Shown here piece by piece: positions 50,324-63,985 of a DNA stretch of 64,000 nt; within the stretch, counting starts at the first letter, position 1; each line of letters starts with the position of its first letter. The translations under genes were made by a program, and so were the position numbers. Under the pieces are notes generated by a model. It ran no database searches. It was not told where the DNA came from and saw only the letters and a program-made list of their open reading frames with translations. The stretch is from Hippasteria phrygiana (Eukaryota; Echinodermata; Asteroidea; Valvatida; Goniasteridae), in contig JAZGUH010000407.1 of assembly GCA_037893225.1 (NCBI GenBank), forward strand, positions 1-64,000, given 5' to 3'.

Positions 50324-53300
50324 ATGAAATATCAACCAAATTCAGTAATTTTGACATGTATGGATAGCTTAGATCTGGCGGTACATGTTGCAATTATCGG
50401 CGGCTTCTTAGAGTTAAAACTTGTGGAGAAAATTCAAACCTCGCAATGTTTATTTTCTTTCCGGCCAACATCTGTGTGCATGTTACCGTCTATTTATTGC
50501 TCCATGCATGTCAAATTCCCTAGGGTATGACTTGCTTTACTCATACATAATTGCATGAAATATAAACCAAATACAGTAATTTTGACATGTATGGATAGCT
50601 TAGATCTGGCGCTACATGTTGCAATTATCGGCGGCTTCTTAGAGTTAAAACTTGTGGAGAAAATTCAAACCTCGCAATGTTTATTTTCTTTCCGGCCAAC
50701 ATCTGTGTGCATATTACCTTCTATTTATTGCTCCATGCCTGTCAAATTCCCTAGGGTATGACTTGCTTTACTCATTCATAATTGCATGAAATATCAACCA
50801 AATTCAGTAATTTTGACATGTATGGATAGCTTAGATCTGGCGCTACATGTTGCAATTATCGGCGGCTTCTTAGAGTTAAAACTTGTGGAGAAAATTCAAA
50901 CCTCGCAATGTTTATTTTCTTTCCGGCCAACATCTGTGTACATGTTACCGTCTATTTATTGCTCCATGCATGTCAAATTCCCTGGGGTATGGACTTGCTT
51001 TACTCATTCATAATTGCATGAAATATAAACCAAATACAGTAATTTTGACATGTATGGATAGCTTAGATCTGGCGCTACATGTTGCAATCATCGGCGGCTT
51101 CTTAGAGTTAACACTTGTGGAGAAAATTCAAACCTCGCAATGTTTATTTTCTTCCCGGCCACCATCTGTGTGCAGATTACCTTTTATTTATTGCTCCATG
51201 CCTGTCAAATTCCCTGGGGTATGGACTTGCTTTACTCATTCATAATTGCATGAAATATCAACCAAATTCAGTAATTTTGACATGTATGGATAGCTTAGAT
51301 CTGGCGCTACATGTTGCAATTATCGGCGGCTTCTTAGAGTTAAAACCTGTGGAGAAAATTCAAACCTCGCAATGTTTATTTTCTTTCCGGCCAACGTCTG
51401 TGTGCATATTACCTTCTATTTATTGCTCCATGCCTGTCAAATTCCCTAGGGTATGACTTGCTTTACTCATTCATAATTGCATGAAATATCAACCAAATTC
51501 AGTAATTTTGACATGTATGGATAGCTTAGATCTGGCGCTACATGTTGCAATTATCGGCGGCTTCTTAGAGTTAAAACTTGTGGAGAAAATTCAAACCTCG
51601 CAATGTTTATTTTCTTTCCGGCCAACATCTGTGTACATGTTACCGTCTATTTATTGCTCCATGCATGTCAAATTCCCTGGGGTATGGACTTGCTTTACTC
51701 ATTCATAATTGCATGAAATATCAACCAAATTCAGTAATTTTGACATGTATGGATAGCTTAGATCTGGCGCTACATGTTGCAATTATCGGCGGCTTCTTAG
51801 AGTTAACACTTGTGGAGAAAATTCAAACCTCGCAATGTTTATTTTCTTTCCGGCCAACATCTGTGTACATGTTAGCGTCTATTTATTGCTCCATGCATGT
51901 CAAATTCCCTGGGGTATGGACTTGCTTTACTCATTCATAATTGCATGAAATATCAACCAAATTCAGTAATTTTGACATGTATGGATAGCTTAGATCTGGC
52001 GGTACATGTTGCAATTATCGGCGGCTTCTTAGAGTTAAAACTTGTGGAGAAAATTCAAACCTCGCAATGTTTATTTTCTTTCCGGCCAACATCTGTGTGC
52101 ATGTTACCGTCTATTTATTGCTCCATGCATGTCAAATTCCCTAGGGTATGACTTGCTTTACTCATACATAATTGCATGAAATATAAACCAAATACAGTAA
52201 TTTTGACATGTATGGATAGCTTAGATCTGGCGCTACATGTTGCAATTATCGGCGGCTTCTTAGAGTTAAAACTTGTGGAGAAAATTCAAACCTCGCAATG
52301 TTTATTTTCTTTCCGGCCAACATCTGTGTGCATATTACCTTCTATTTATTGCTCCATGCCTGTCAAATTCCCTAGGGTATGACTTGCTTTACTCATTCAT
52401 AATTGCATGAAATATCAACCAAATTCAGTAATTTTGACATGTATGGATAGCTTAGATCTGGCGCTACATGTTGCAATTATCGGCGGCTTCTTAGAGTTAA
52501 AACTTGTGGAGAAAATTCAAACCTCGCAATTTTTATTTTCTTTCCGGCCAACATCTGTGTACATGTTACCGTCTATTTATTGCTCCATGCATGTCAAATT
52601 CCCTGGGGTATGGACTTGCTTTACTCATTCATAATTGCATGAAATATCAACCAAATTCAGTAATTTTGACATGTATGGATAGCTTAGATCTGGCGCTACA
52701 TGTTGCAATTATCGGCGGCTTCTTAGAGTTAACACTTGTGGAGAAAATTCAAACCTCGCAATGTTTATTTTCTTTCCGGCCAACATCTGTGTACATGTTA
52801 CCGTCTATTTATTGCTCCATGCATGTCAAATTCCCTGGGGTATGGACTTGCTTTACTCATTCATAATTGCATGAAATATCAACCAAATTCAGTAATTTTG
52901 ACATGTATGGATAGCTTAGATCTGGCGCTACATGTTGCAATTATCGGCGGCTTCTTAGAGTTAACACTTGTGGAGAAAATTCAAACCTCGCAATGTTTAT
53001 TTTCTTTCCGGCCAACATCTGTGTACATGTTACCGTCTATTTATTGCTCCATGCATGTCAAATTCCCTGGGGTATGGACTTGCTTTACTCATTCATAATT
53101 GCATGAAATATCAACCAAATTCAGTAATTTTGACATGTATGGATAGCTTAGATCTGGCGGTACATGTTGCAATTATCGGCGGCTTCTTAGAGTTAAAACT
53201 TGTGGAGAAAATTCAAACCTCGCAATGTTTATTTTCTTTCCGGCCAACATCTGTGTGCATGTTACCGTCTATTTATTGCTCCATGCATGTCAAATTCCCT

Positions 53301-53333
53301 AGGGTATGACTTGCTTTACTCATACATAATTGC

Positions 53334-53564
53334 ATGAAATATAAACCAAATACAGTAATTTTGACATGTATGGATAGCTTAGATCTGGCGGTACATGTTG
53401 CAATTATCGGCGGCTTCTTAGAGTTAAAACTTGTGGAGAAAATTCAAACCTCGCAATGTTTATTTTCTTTCCGGCCAACATCTGTGTGCATATTACCTTC
53501 TATTTATTGCTCCATGCCTGTCAAATTCCCTAGGGTATGACTTGCTTTACTCATTCATAATTGC
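53334..53564 (+). repeat. Unit A(v): type A with internal D-type patch
   Basis: It is type A on both sides (A at 10 and 18; GTGTGCATATTACCTTCT and CATGCCTG on the right) but has the D-type G at 58 (GGCGGTA). The patch is bounded by positions 18 and 155, so it is at most about 136 bp long. Copies are at 53334, 55649, 57501 and 59585. Confidence 0.88.
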
Positions 53565-56500
53565 ATGAAATATCAACCAAATTCAGTAATTTTGACATGT
53601 ATGGATAGCTTAGATCTGGCGCTACATGTTGCAATTATCGGCGGCTTCTTAGAGTTAAAACTTGTGGAGAAAATTCAAACCTCGCAATGTTTATTTTCTT
53701 TCCGGCCAACATCTGTGTACATGTTACCGTCTATTTATTGCTCCATGCATGTCAAATTCCCTGGGGTATGGACTTGCTTTACTCATTCATAATTGCATGA
53801 AATATCAACCAAATTCAGTAATTTTGACATGTATGGATAGCTTAGATCTGGCGGTACATGTTGCAATTATCGGCGGCTTCTTAGAGTTAAAACTTGTGGA
53901 GAAAATTCAAACCTCGCAATGTTTATTTTCTTTCCGGCCAACATCTGTGTGCATGTTACCGTCTATTTATTGCTCCATGCATGTCAAATTCCCTAGGGTA
54001 TGACTTGCTTTACTCATACATAATTGCATGAAATATAAACCAAATACAGTAATTTTGACATGTATGGATAGCTTAGATCTGGCGCTACATGTTGCAATTA
54101 TCGGCGGCTTCTTAGAGTTAAAACTTTTGGAGAAAATTCAAACCTCGCAATGTTTATTTTCTTTCCGGCCAACATCTGTGTGCATATTACCTTCTATTTA
54201 TTGCTCCATGCCTGTCAAATTCCCTAGGGTATGACTTGCTTTACTCATTCATAATTGCATGAAATATCAACCAAATTCAGTAATTTTGACATGTATGGAT
54301 AGCTTAGATCTGGCGCTACATGTTGCAATTATCGGCGGCTTCTTAGAGTTAAAACTTGTGGAGAAAATTCAAACCTCGCAATGTTTATTTTCTTTCCGGC
54401 CAACATCTGTGTACATGTTACCGTCTATTTATTGCTCCATGCATGTCAAATTCCCTGGGGTATGGACTTGCTTTACTTATTCATAATTGCATGAAATATA
54501 AACCAAATACAGTAATTTTGACATGTATGGATAGCTTAGATCTGGCGCTACATGTTGCAATCATCGGCGGCTTCTTAGAGTTAACACTTGTGGAGAAAAT
54601 TCAAACCTCGCAATGTTTATTTTCTTCCCGGCCACCATCTGTGTGCAGATTACCTTTTATTTATTGCTCCATGCCTGTCAAATTCCCTGGGGTATGGACT
54701 TGCTTTACTCATTCATAATTGCATGAAATATCAACCAAATTCAGTAATTTTGACATGTATGGATAGCTTAGATCTGGCGCTACATGTTGCAATTATCGGC
54801 GGCTTCTTAGAGTTAAAACCTGTGGAGAAAATTCAAACCTCGCAATGTTTATTTTCTTTCCGGCCAACGTCTGTGTGCATATTACCTTCTATTTATTGCT
54901 CCATGCCTGTCAAATTCCCTAGGGTATGACTTGCTTTACTCATTCATAATTGCATGAAATATCAACCAAATTCAGTAATTTTGACATGTATGGATAGCTT
55001 AGATCTGGCGCTACATGTTGCAATTATCGGCGGCTTCTTAGAGTTAAAACTTGTGGAGAAAATTCAAACCTCGCAATGTTTATTTTCTTTCCGGCCAACA
55101 TCTGTGTACATGTTACCGTCTATTTATTGCTCCATGCATGTCAAATTCCCTGGGGTATGGACTTGCTTTACTCATTCATAATTGCATGAAATATCAACCA
55201 AATTCAGTAATTTTGACATGTATGGATAGCTTAGATCTGGCGCTACATGTTGCAATTATCGGCGGCTTCTTAGAGTTAACACTTGTGGAGAAAATTCAAA
55301 CCTCGCAATGTTTATTTTCTTTCCGGCCAACATCTGTGTACATGTTACCGTCTATTTATTGCTCCATGCATGTCAAATTCCCTGGGGTATGGACTTGCTT
55401 TACTCATTCATAATTGCATGAAATATCAACCAAATTCAGTAATTTTTACATGTATGGATAGCTTAGATCTGGCGGTACATGTTGCAATTATCGGCGGCTT
55501 CTTAGAGTTAAAACTTGTGGAGAAAATTCAAACCTCGCAATGTTTATTTTCTTTCCGGCCAACATCTGTGTGCATGTTACCGTCTATTTATTGCTCCATG
55601 CATGTCAAATTCCCTAGGGTATGACTTGCTTTACTCATACATAATTGCATGAAATATAAACCAAATACAGTAATTTTGACATGTATGGATAGCTTAGATC
55701 TGGCGGTACATGTTGCAATTATCGGCGGCTTCTTAGAGTTAAAACTTGTGGAGAAAATTCAAACCTCGCAATGTTTATTTTCTTTCCGGCCAACATCTGT
55801 GTGCATATTACCTTCTATTTATTGCTCCATGCCTGTCAAATTCCCTAGGGTATGACTTGCTTTACTCATTCATAATTGCATGAAATATCAACCAAATTCA
55901 GTAATTTTGACATGTATGGATAGCTTAGATCTGGCGCTACATGTTGCAATTATCGGCGGCTTCTTAGAGTTAAAACTTGTGGAGAAAATTCAAACCTCGC
56001 AATGTTTATTTTCTTTCCGGCCAACATCTGTGTACATGTTACCGTCTATTTATTGCTCCATGCATGTCAAATTCCCTGGGGTATGGACTTGCTTTACTCA
56101 TTCATAATTGCATGAAATATAAACCAAATACAGTAATTTTGACATGTATGGATAGCTTAGATCTGGCGCTACATGTTGCAATCATCGGCGGCTTCTTAGA
56201 GTTAACACTTGTGGAGAAAATTCAAACCTCGCAATGTTTATTTTCTTCCCGGCCACCATCTGTGTGCAGATTACCTTTTATTTATTGCTCCATGCCTGTC
56301 AAATTCCCTGGGGTATGGACTTGCTTTACTCATTCATAATTGCATGAAATATCAACCAAATTCAGTAATTTTGACATGTATGGATAGCTTAGATCTGGCG
56401 CTACATGTTGCAATTATCGGCGGCTTCTTAGAGTTAAAACCTGTGGAGAAAATTCAAACCTCGCAATGTTTATTTTCTTTCCGGCCAACGTCTGTGTGCA

Positions 56501-57500
56501 TATTACCTTCTATTTATTGCTCCATGCCTGTCAAATTCCCTAGGGTATGACCTGCTTTACTCATTCATAATTGCATGAAATATCAACCAAATTCAGTAAT
56601 TTTGACATGTATGGATAGCTTAGATCTGGCGCTACATGTTGCAATTATCGGCGGCTTCTTAGAGTTAAAACCTGTGGAGAAAATTCAAACCTCGCAATGT
56701 TTATTTTCTTTCCGGCCAACGTCTGTGTGCATATTACCTTCTATTTATTGCTCCATGCCTGTCAAATTCCCTAGGGTATGACTTGCTTTACTCATTCATA
56801 ACTGCATGAAATATCAACCAAATTCAGTAATTTTGACATGTATGGATAGCTTAGATCTGGCGCTACATGTTGCAATTATCGGCGGCTTCTTAGAGTTAAA
56901 ACTTGTGGAGAAAATTCAAACCTCGCAATGTTTATTTTCTTTCCGGCCAACATCTGTGTACATGTTACCGTCTATTTATTGCTCCATGCATGTCAAATTC
57001 CCTGGGGTATGGACTTGCTTTACTCATTCATAATTGCATGAAATATCAACCAAATTCAGTAATTTTGACATGTATGGATAGCTTAGATCTGGCGCTACAT
57101 GTTGCAATTATCGGCGGCTTCTTAGAGTTAACACTTGTGGAGAAAATTCAAACCTCGCAATGTTTATTTTCTTTCCGGCCAACATCTGTGTACATGTTAC
57201 CGTCTATTTATTGCTCCATGCATGTCAAATTCCCTGGGGTATGGACTTGCTTTACTCATTCATAATTGCATGAAATATCAACCAAATTCAGTAATTTTGA
57301 CATGTATGGATAGCTTAGATCTGGCGGTACATGTTGCAATTATCGGCGGCTTCTTAGAGTTAAAACTTGTGGAGAAAATTCAAACCTCGCAATGTTTATT
57401 TTCTTTCCGGCCAACATCTGTGTGCATGTTACCGTCTATTTATTGCTCCATGCATGTCAAATTCCCTAGGGTATGACTTGCTTTACTCATACATAATTGC

Positions 57501-58889
57501 ATGAAATATAAACCAAATACAGTAATTTTGACATGTATGGATAGCTTAGATCTGGCGGTACATGTTGCAATTATCGGCGGCTTCTTAGAGTTAAAACTTG
57601 TGGAGAAAATTCAAACCTCGCAATGTTTATTTTCTTTCCGGCCAACATCTGTGTGCATATTACCTTCTATTTATTGCTCCATGCCTGTCAAATTCCCTAG
57701 GGTATGACTTGCTTTACTCATTCATAATTGCATGAAATATCAACCAAATTCAGTAATTTTGACATGTATGGATAGCTTAGATCTGGCGCTACATGTTGCA
57801 ATTATCGGCGGCTTCTTAGAGTTAAAACTTGTGGAGAAAATTCAAACCTCGCAATGTTTATTTTCTTTCCGGCCAACATCTGTGTACATGTTACCGTCTA
57901 TTTATTGCTCCATGCATGTCAAATTCGCTGGGGTATGGACTTGCTTTACTCATTCATAATTGCATGAAATATCAACCAAATTCAGTAATTTTGACATGTA
58001 TGGATAGCTTAGATCTGGCGCTACATGTTGCAATTATCGGCGGCTTCTTAGAGTTAACACTTGTGGAGAAAATTCAAACCTCGCAATGTTTATTTTCTTT
58101 CCGGCCAACATCTGTGTACATGTTACCGTCTATTTATTGCTCCATGCATGTCAAATTCCCTGGGGTATGGACTTGCTTTACTCATTCATAATTGCATGAA
58201 ATATCAACCAAATTCAGTAATTTTGACATGTATGGATAGCTTAGATCTGGCGGTACATGTTGCAATTATCGGCGGCTTCTTAGAGTTAAAACTTGTGGAG
58301 AAAATTCAAACCTCGCAATGTCTATTTTCTTTCCGGCCAACATCTGTGTGCATGTTACCGTCTATTTATTGCTCCATGCATGTCAAATTCCCTAGGGTAT
58401 GACTTGCTTTACTCATACATAATTGCATGAAATATAAACCAAATACAGTAATTTTGACATGTATGGATAGCTTAGATCTGGCGCTACATGTTGCAATTAT
58501 CGGCGGCTTCTTAGAGTTAAAACTTGTGGAGAAAATTCAAACCTCGCAATGTTTATTTTCTTTCCGGCCAACATCTGTGTGCATATTACCTTCTATTTAT
58601 TGCTCCATGCCTGTCAAATTCCCTAGGGTATGACTTGCTTTACTCATTCATAATTGCATGAAATATAAACCAAATACAGTAATTTTGACATGTATGGATA
58701 GCTTAGATCTGGCGCTACATGTTGCAATCATCGGCGGCTTCTTAGAGTTAACACTTGTGGAGAAAATTCAAACCTCGCAATGTTTATTTTCTTCCCGGCC
58801 ACCATCTGTGTGCAGATTACCTTTTATTTATTGCTCCATGCCTGTCAAATTCCCTCGGGTATGGACTTGCTTTACTCATTCATAATTGC
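57501..58889 (+). repeat. Six-unit block A(v)-B-C-D-A-F, copy 1
   Basis: Tags are AAATTCGCTGGGG in B (57732), TGTCTATTTTC in D (58196) and CCCTCGGGTATGG in F (58658). All three recur in the same order at 59585-60973, 2084 bp (9 units) downstream. Confidence 0.88.
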
Positions 58890-59584
58890 ATGAAATATCA
58901 ACCAAATTCAGTAATTTTGACATGTATGGATAGCTTAGATCTGGCGCTACATGTTGCAATTATCGGCGGCTTCTTAGAGTTAACACTTGTGGAGAAAATT
59001 CAAACCTCGCAATGTTTATTTTCTTTCCGGCCAACATCTGTGTACATGTTACCGTCTATTTATTGCTCCATGCATGTCAAATTCCCTGGGGTATGGACTT
59101 GCTTTACTCATTCATAATTGCATGAAATATCAACCAAATTCAGTAATTTTGACATGTATGGATAGCTTAGATCTGGCGCTACATGTTGCAATTATCGGCG
59201 GCTTCTTAGAGTTAACACTTGTGGAGAAAATTCAAACCTCGCAATGTTTATTTTCTTTCCGGCCAACATCTGTGTACATGTTACCGTCTATTTATTGCTC
59301 CATGCATGTCAAATTCCCTGGGGTATGGACTTGCTTTACTCATTCATAATTGCATGAAATATCAACCAAATTCAGTAATTTTGACATGTATGGATAGCTT
59401 AGATCTGGCGGTACATGTTGCAATTATCGGCGGCTTCTTAGAGTTAAAACTTGTGGAGAAAATTCAAACCTCGCAATGTTTATTTTCTTTCCGGCCAACA
59501 TCTGTGTGCATGTTACCGTCTATTTATTGCTCCATGCATGTCAAATTCCCTAGGGTATGACTTGCTTTACTCATACATAATTGC

Positions 59585-60973
59585 ATGAAATATAAACCAA
59601 ATACAGTAATTTTGACATGTATGGATAGCTTAGATCTGGCGGTACATGTTGCAATTATCGGCGGCTTCTTAGAGTTAAAACTTGTGGAGAAAATTCAAAC
59701 CTCGCAATGTTTATTTTCTTTCCGGCCAACATCTGTGTGCATATTACCTTCTATTTATTGCTCCATGCCTGTCAAATTCCCTAGGGTATGACTTGCTTTA
59801 CTCATTCATAATTGCATGAAATATCAACCAAATTCAGTAATTTTGACATGTATGGATAGCTTAGATCTGGCGCTACATGTTGCAATTATCGGCGGCTTCT
59901 TAGAGTTAAAACTTGTGGAGAAAATTCAAACCTCGCAATGTTTATTTTCTTTCCGGCCAACATCTGTGTACATGTTACCGTCTATTTATTGCTCCATGCA
60001 TGTCAAATTCGCTGGGGTATGGACTTGCTTTACTCATTCATAATTGCATGAAATATCAACCAAATTCAGTAATTTTGACATGTATGGATAGCTTAGATCT
60101 GGCGCTACATGTTGCAATTATCGGCGGCTTCTTAGAGTTAACACTTGTGGAGAAAATTCAAACCTCGCAATGTTTATTTTCTTTCCGGCCAACATCTGTG
60201 TACATGTTACCGTCTATTTATTGCTCCATGCATGTCAAATTCCCTGGGGTATGGACTTGCTTTACTCATTCATAATTGCATGAAATATCAACCAAATTCA
60301 GTAATTTTGACATGTATGGATAGCTTAGATCTGGCGGTACATGTTGCAATTATCGGCGGCTTCTTAGAGTTAAAACTTGTGGAGAAAATTCAAACCTCGC
60401 AATGTCTATTTTCTTTCCGGCCAACATCTGTGTGCATGTTACCGTCTATTTATTGCTCCATGCATGTCAAATTCCCTAGGGTATGACTTGCTTTACTCAT
60501 ACATAATTGCATGAAATATAAACCAAATACAGTAATTTTGACATGTATGGATAGCTTAGATCTGGCGCTACATGTTGCAATTATCGGCGGCTTCTTAGAG
60601 TTAAAACTTGTGGAGAAAATTCAAACCTCGCAATGTTTATTTTCTTTCCGGCCAACATCTGTGTGCATATTACCTTCTATTTATTGCTCCATGCCTGTCA
60701 AATTCCCTAGGGTATGACTTGCTTTACTCATTCATAATTGCATGAAATATAAACCAAATACAGTAATTTTGACATGTATGGATAGCTTAGATCTGGCGCT
60801 ACATGTTGCAATCATCGGCAGCTTCTTAGAGTTAAAACTTGTGGAGAAAATTCAAACCTCGCAATGTTTATTTTCTTCCCGGCCACCATCTGTGTGCAGA
60901 TTACCTTTTATTTATTGCTCCATGCCTGTCAAATTCCCTCGGGTATGGACTTGCTTTACTCATTCATAATTGC
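59585..60973 (+). repeat. Six-unit block A(v)-B-C-D-A-F, copy 2
   Basis: Same order and tags as 57501-58889. The F unit (60742) differs by ATCGGCAGC and by TTAAAACTT in place of TTAACACTT. It is followed directly by D (60974) rather than C-C-D. Confidence 0.88.
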
Positions 60974-61204
60974 ATGAAATATCAACCAAATTCAGTAATT
61001 TTGACATGTATGGATAGCTTAGATCTGGCGGTACATGTTGCAATTATCGGCGGCTTCTTAGAGTTAAAACTTGTGGAGAAAATTCAAACCTCGCAATGTC
61101 TATTTTCTTTCCGGCCAACATCTGTGTGCATGTTACCGTCTATTTATTGCTCCATGCATGTCAAATTCCCTAGGGTATGACTTGCTTTACTCATACATAA
61201 TTGC

Positions 61205-63058
61205 ATGAAATATAAACCAAATACAGTAATTTTGACATGTATGGATAGCTTAGATCTGGCGCTACATGTTGCAATTATCGGCGGCTTCTTAGAGTTAAAA
61301 CTTGTGGAGAAAATTCAAACCTCGCAATGTTTATTTTCTTTCCGGCCAACATCTGTGTGCATATTACCTTCTATTTATTGCTCCATGCCTGTCAAATTCC
61401 CTAGGGTATGACTTGCTTTACTCATTCATAATTGCATGAAATATAAACCAAATACAGTAATTTTGACATGTATGGATAGCTTAGATCTGGCGCTACATGT
61501 TGCAATCATCGGCGGCTTCTTAGAGTTAACACTTGTGGAGAAAATTCAAACCTCGCAATGTTTATTTTCTTCCCGGCCACCATCTGTGTGCAGATTACCT
61601 TTTATTTATTGCTCCATGCCTGTCAAATTCCCTGGGGTATGGACTTGCTTTACTCATTCATAATTGCATGAAATATCAACCAAATTCAGTAATTTTGACA
61701 TGTATGGATAGCTTAGATCTGGCGCTACATGTTGCAATTATCGGCGGCTTCTTAGAGTTAACACTTGTGGAGAAAATTCAAACCTCGCAATGTTTATTTT
61801 CTTTCCGGCCAACATCTGTGTACATGTTACCGTCTATTTATTGCTCCATGCATGTCAAATTCCCTGGGGTATGGACTTGCTTTACTCATTCATAATTGCA
61901 TGAAATATAAACCAAATACAGTAATTTTGACATGTATGGATAGCTTAGATCTGGCGCTACATGTTGCAATCATCGGCGGCTTCTTAGAGTTAACACTTGT
62001 GGAGAAAATTCAAACCTCGCAATGTTTATTTTCTTCCCGGCCACCATCTGTGTGCAGATTACCTTTTATTTATTGCTCCATGCCTGTCAAATTCCCTGGG
62101 GTATGGACTTGCTTTACTCATTCATAATTGCATGAAATATAAACCAAATACAGTAATTTTGACATGTATGGATAGCTTAGATCTGGCGCTACATGTTGCA
62201 ATCATCGGCGGCTTCTTAGAGTTAACACTTGTGGAGAAAATTCAAACCTCGCAATGTTTATTTTCTTCCCGGCCACCATCTGTGTGCAGATTACCTTTTA
62301 TTTATTGCTCCATGCCTGTCAAATTCCCTCGGGTATGGACTTGCTTTACTCATTCATAATTGCATGAAATATCAACCAAATTCAGTAATTTTGACATGTA
62401 TGGATAGCTTAGATCTGGCGCTACATGTTGCAATTATCGGCGGCTTCTTAGAGTTAACACTTGTGGAGAAAATTCAAACCTCGCAATGTTTATTTTCTTT
62501 CCGGCCAACATCTGTGTACATGTTACCGTCTATTTATTGCTCCATGCATGTCAAATTCGCTGGGGTATGGACTTGCTTTACTCATTCATAATTGCATGAA
62601 ATATCAACCAAATTCAGTAATTTTGACATGTATGGATAGCTTAGATCTGGCGCTACATGTTGCAATTATCGGCGGCTTCTTAGAGTTAACACTTGTGGAG
62701 AAAATTCAAACCTCGCAATGTTTATTTTCTTTCCGGCCAACATCTGTGTACATGTTACCGTCTATTTATTGCTCCATGCATGTCAAATTCCCTGGGGTAT
62801 GGACTTGCTTTACTCATTCATAATTGCATGAAATATCAACCAAATTCAGTAATTTTGACATGTATGGATAGCTTAGATCTGGCGGTACATGTTGCAATTA
62901 TCGGCGGCTTCTTAGAGTTAAAACTTGTGGAGAAAATTCAAACCTCGCAATGTCTATTTTCTTTCCGGCCAACATCTGTGTGCATGTTACCGTCTATTTA
63001 TTGCTCCATGCATGTCAAATTCCCTAGGGTATGACTTGCTTTACTCATACATAATTGC
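61205..63058 (+). repeat. 1854-bp octamer HOR A-F-C-F-F-C-C-D, copy 1
   Basis: Eight units start at 61205 (A), 61436 (F), 61668 (C), 61900 (F), 62132 (F, CCCTCGGG), 62364 (C, AAATTCGCTGGGG), 62596 (C) and 62828 (D, TGTCTATTTTC). Type B is absent, which is unusual for this array. Confidence 0.88.
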
Positions 63059-63985
63059 ATGAAATATAAACCAAATACAGTAATTTTGACATGTATGGAT
63101 AGCTTAGATCTGGCGCTACATGTTGCAATTATCGGCGGCTTCTTAGAGTTAAAACTTGTGGAGAAAATTCAAACCTCGCAATGTTTATTTTCTTTCCGGC
63201 CAACATCTGTGTGCATATTACCTTCTATTTATTGCTCCATGCCTGTCAAATTCCCTAGGGTATGACTTGCTTTACTCATTCATAATTGCATGAAATATAA
63301 ACCAAATACAGTAATTTTGACATGTATGGATAGCTTAGATCTGGCGCTACATGTTGCAATCATCGGCGGCTTCTTAGAGTTAACACTTGTGGAGAAAATT
63401 CAAACCTCGCAATGTTTATTTTCTTCCCGGCCACCATCTGTGTGCAGATTACCTTTTATTTATTGCTCCATGCCTGTCAAATTCCCTGGGGTATGGACTT
63501 GCTTTACTCATTCATAATTGCATGAAATATCAACCAAATTCAGTAATTTTGACATGTATGGATAGCTTAGATCTGGCGCTACATGTTGCAATTATCGGCG
63601 GCTTCTTAGAGTTAACACTTGTGGAGAAAATTCAAACCTCGCAATGTTTATTTTCTTTCCGGCCAACATCTGTGTACATGTTACCGTCTATTTATTGCTC
63701 CATGCATGTCAAATTCCCTGGGGTATGGACTTGCTTTACTCATTCATAATTGCATGAAATATAAACCAAATACAGTAATTTTGACATGTATGGATAGCTT
63801 AGATCTGGCGCTACATGTTGCAATCATCGGCGGCTTCTTAGAGTTAACACTTGTGGAGAAAATTCAAACCTCGCAATGTTTATTTTCTTCCCGGCCACCA
63901 TCTGTGTGCAGATTACCTTTTATTTATTGCTCCATGCCTGTCAAATTCCCTGGGGTATGGACTTGCTTTACTCATTCATAATTGC
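63059..63985 (+). repeat. Octamer HOR, copy 2 (first four units)
   Basis: A (63059), F (63290), C (63522) and F (63754) repeat the first four units of 61205-63058, 1854 bp downstream, before the window ends. Confidence 0.85.

Larger units (their letters stand above)
40369..57500 (+). repeat. F-G region: variable-length HORs
   Basis: Order by HOR start: (A-B at 39906)-F-G-G'-D; 41294 A-B-F-G'-D; 42451 A-B-F-G-B-G'-C-D; 44303 A-B-C-D/A; 45229 B-C-D; 45924 A-B-G-B-C-D; 47313 A-B-C-F-G-B-G'-B-C-D; 49629 A-B-C-D; 50555 A-B-F-G-B-C-D; 52176 A-B-C-C-D; 53334 A(v)-B-D; 54028 A-B-F-G-B-C-D; 55649 A(v)-B-F-G-G-B-C-D. HORs run from 3 to 10 units. F is always followed by G or G' here. Several single-copy substitutions also occur: GACAAGTATGG near 45956, ATTACCGG near 48541, TTAGCGTC near 51875, CAATTTTTATT near 52530, AACTTTTGG near 54125, TTTTTACATG near 55444. 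Confidence 0.9.

Noticed and set aside
6807..63985. A 68-75 codon ATG-initiated open frame in every unit (starting MKYKPNT or MKYQPNS), looking like a huge tandem gene family
   Set aside because: The frame is a by-product of the repeat. Of 17 recurrent variant sites in it, 13 change the amino acid and 4 are silent, close to the random expectation. The 1-bp length difference shifts its end. I see no recognisable domain, signal peptide or intron structure.
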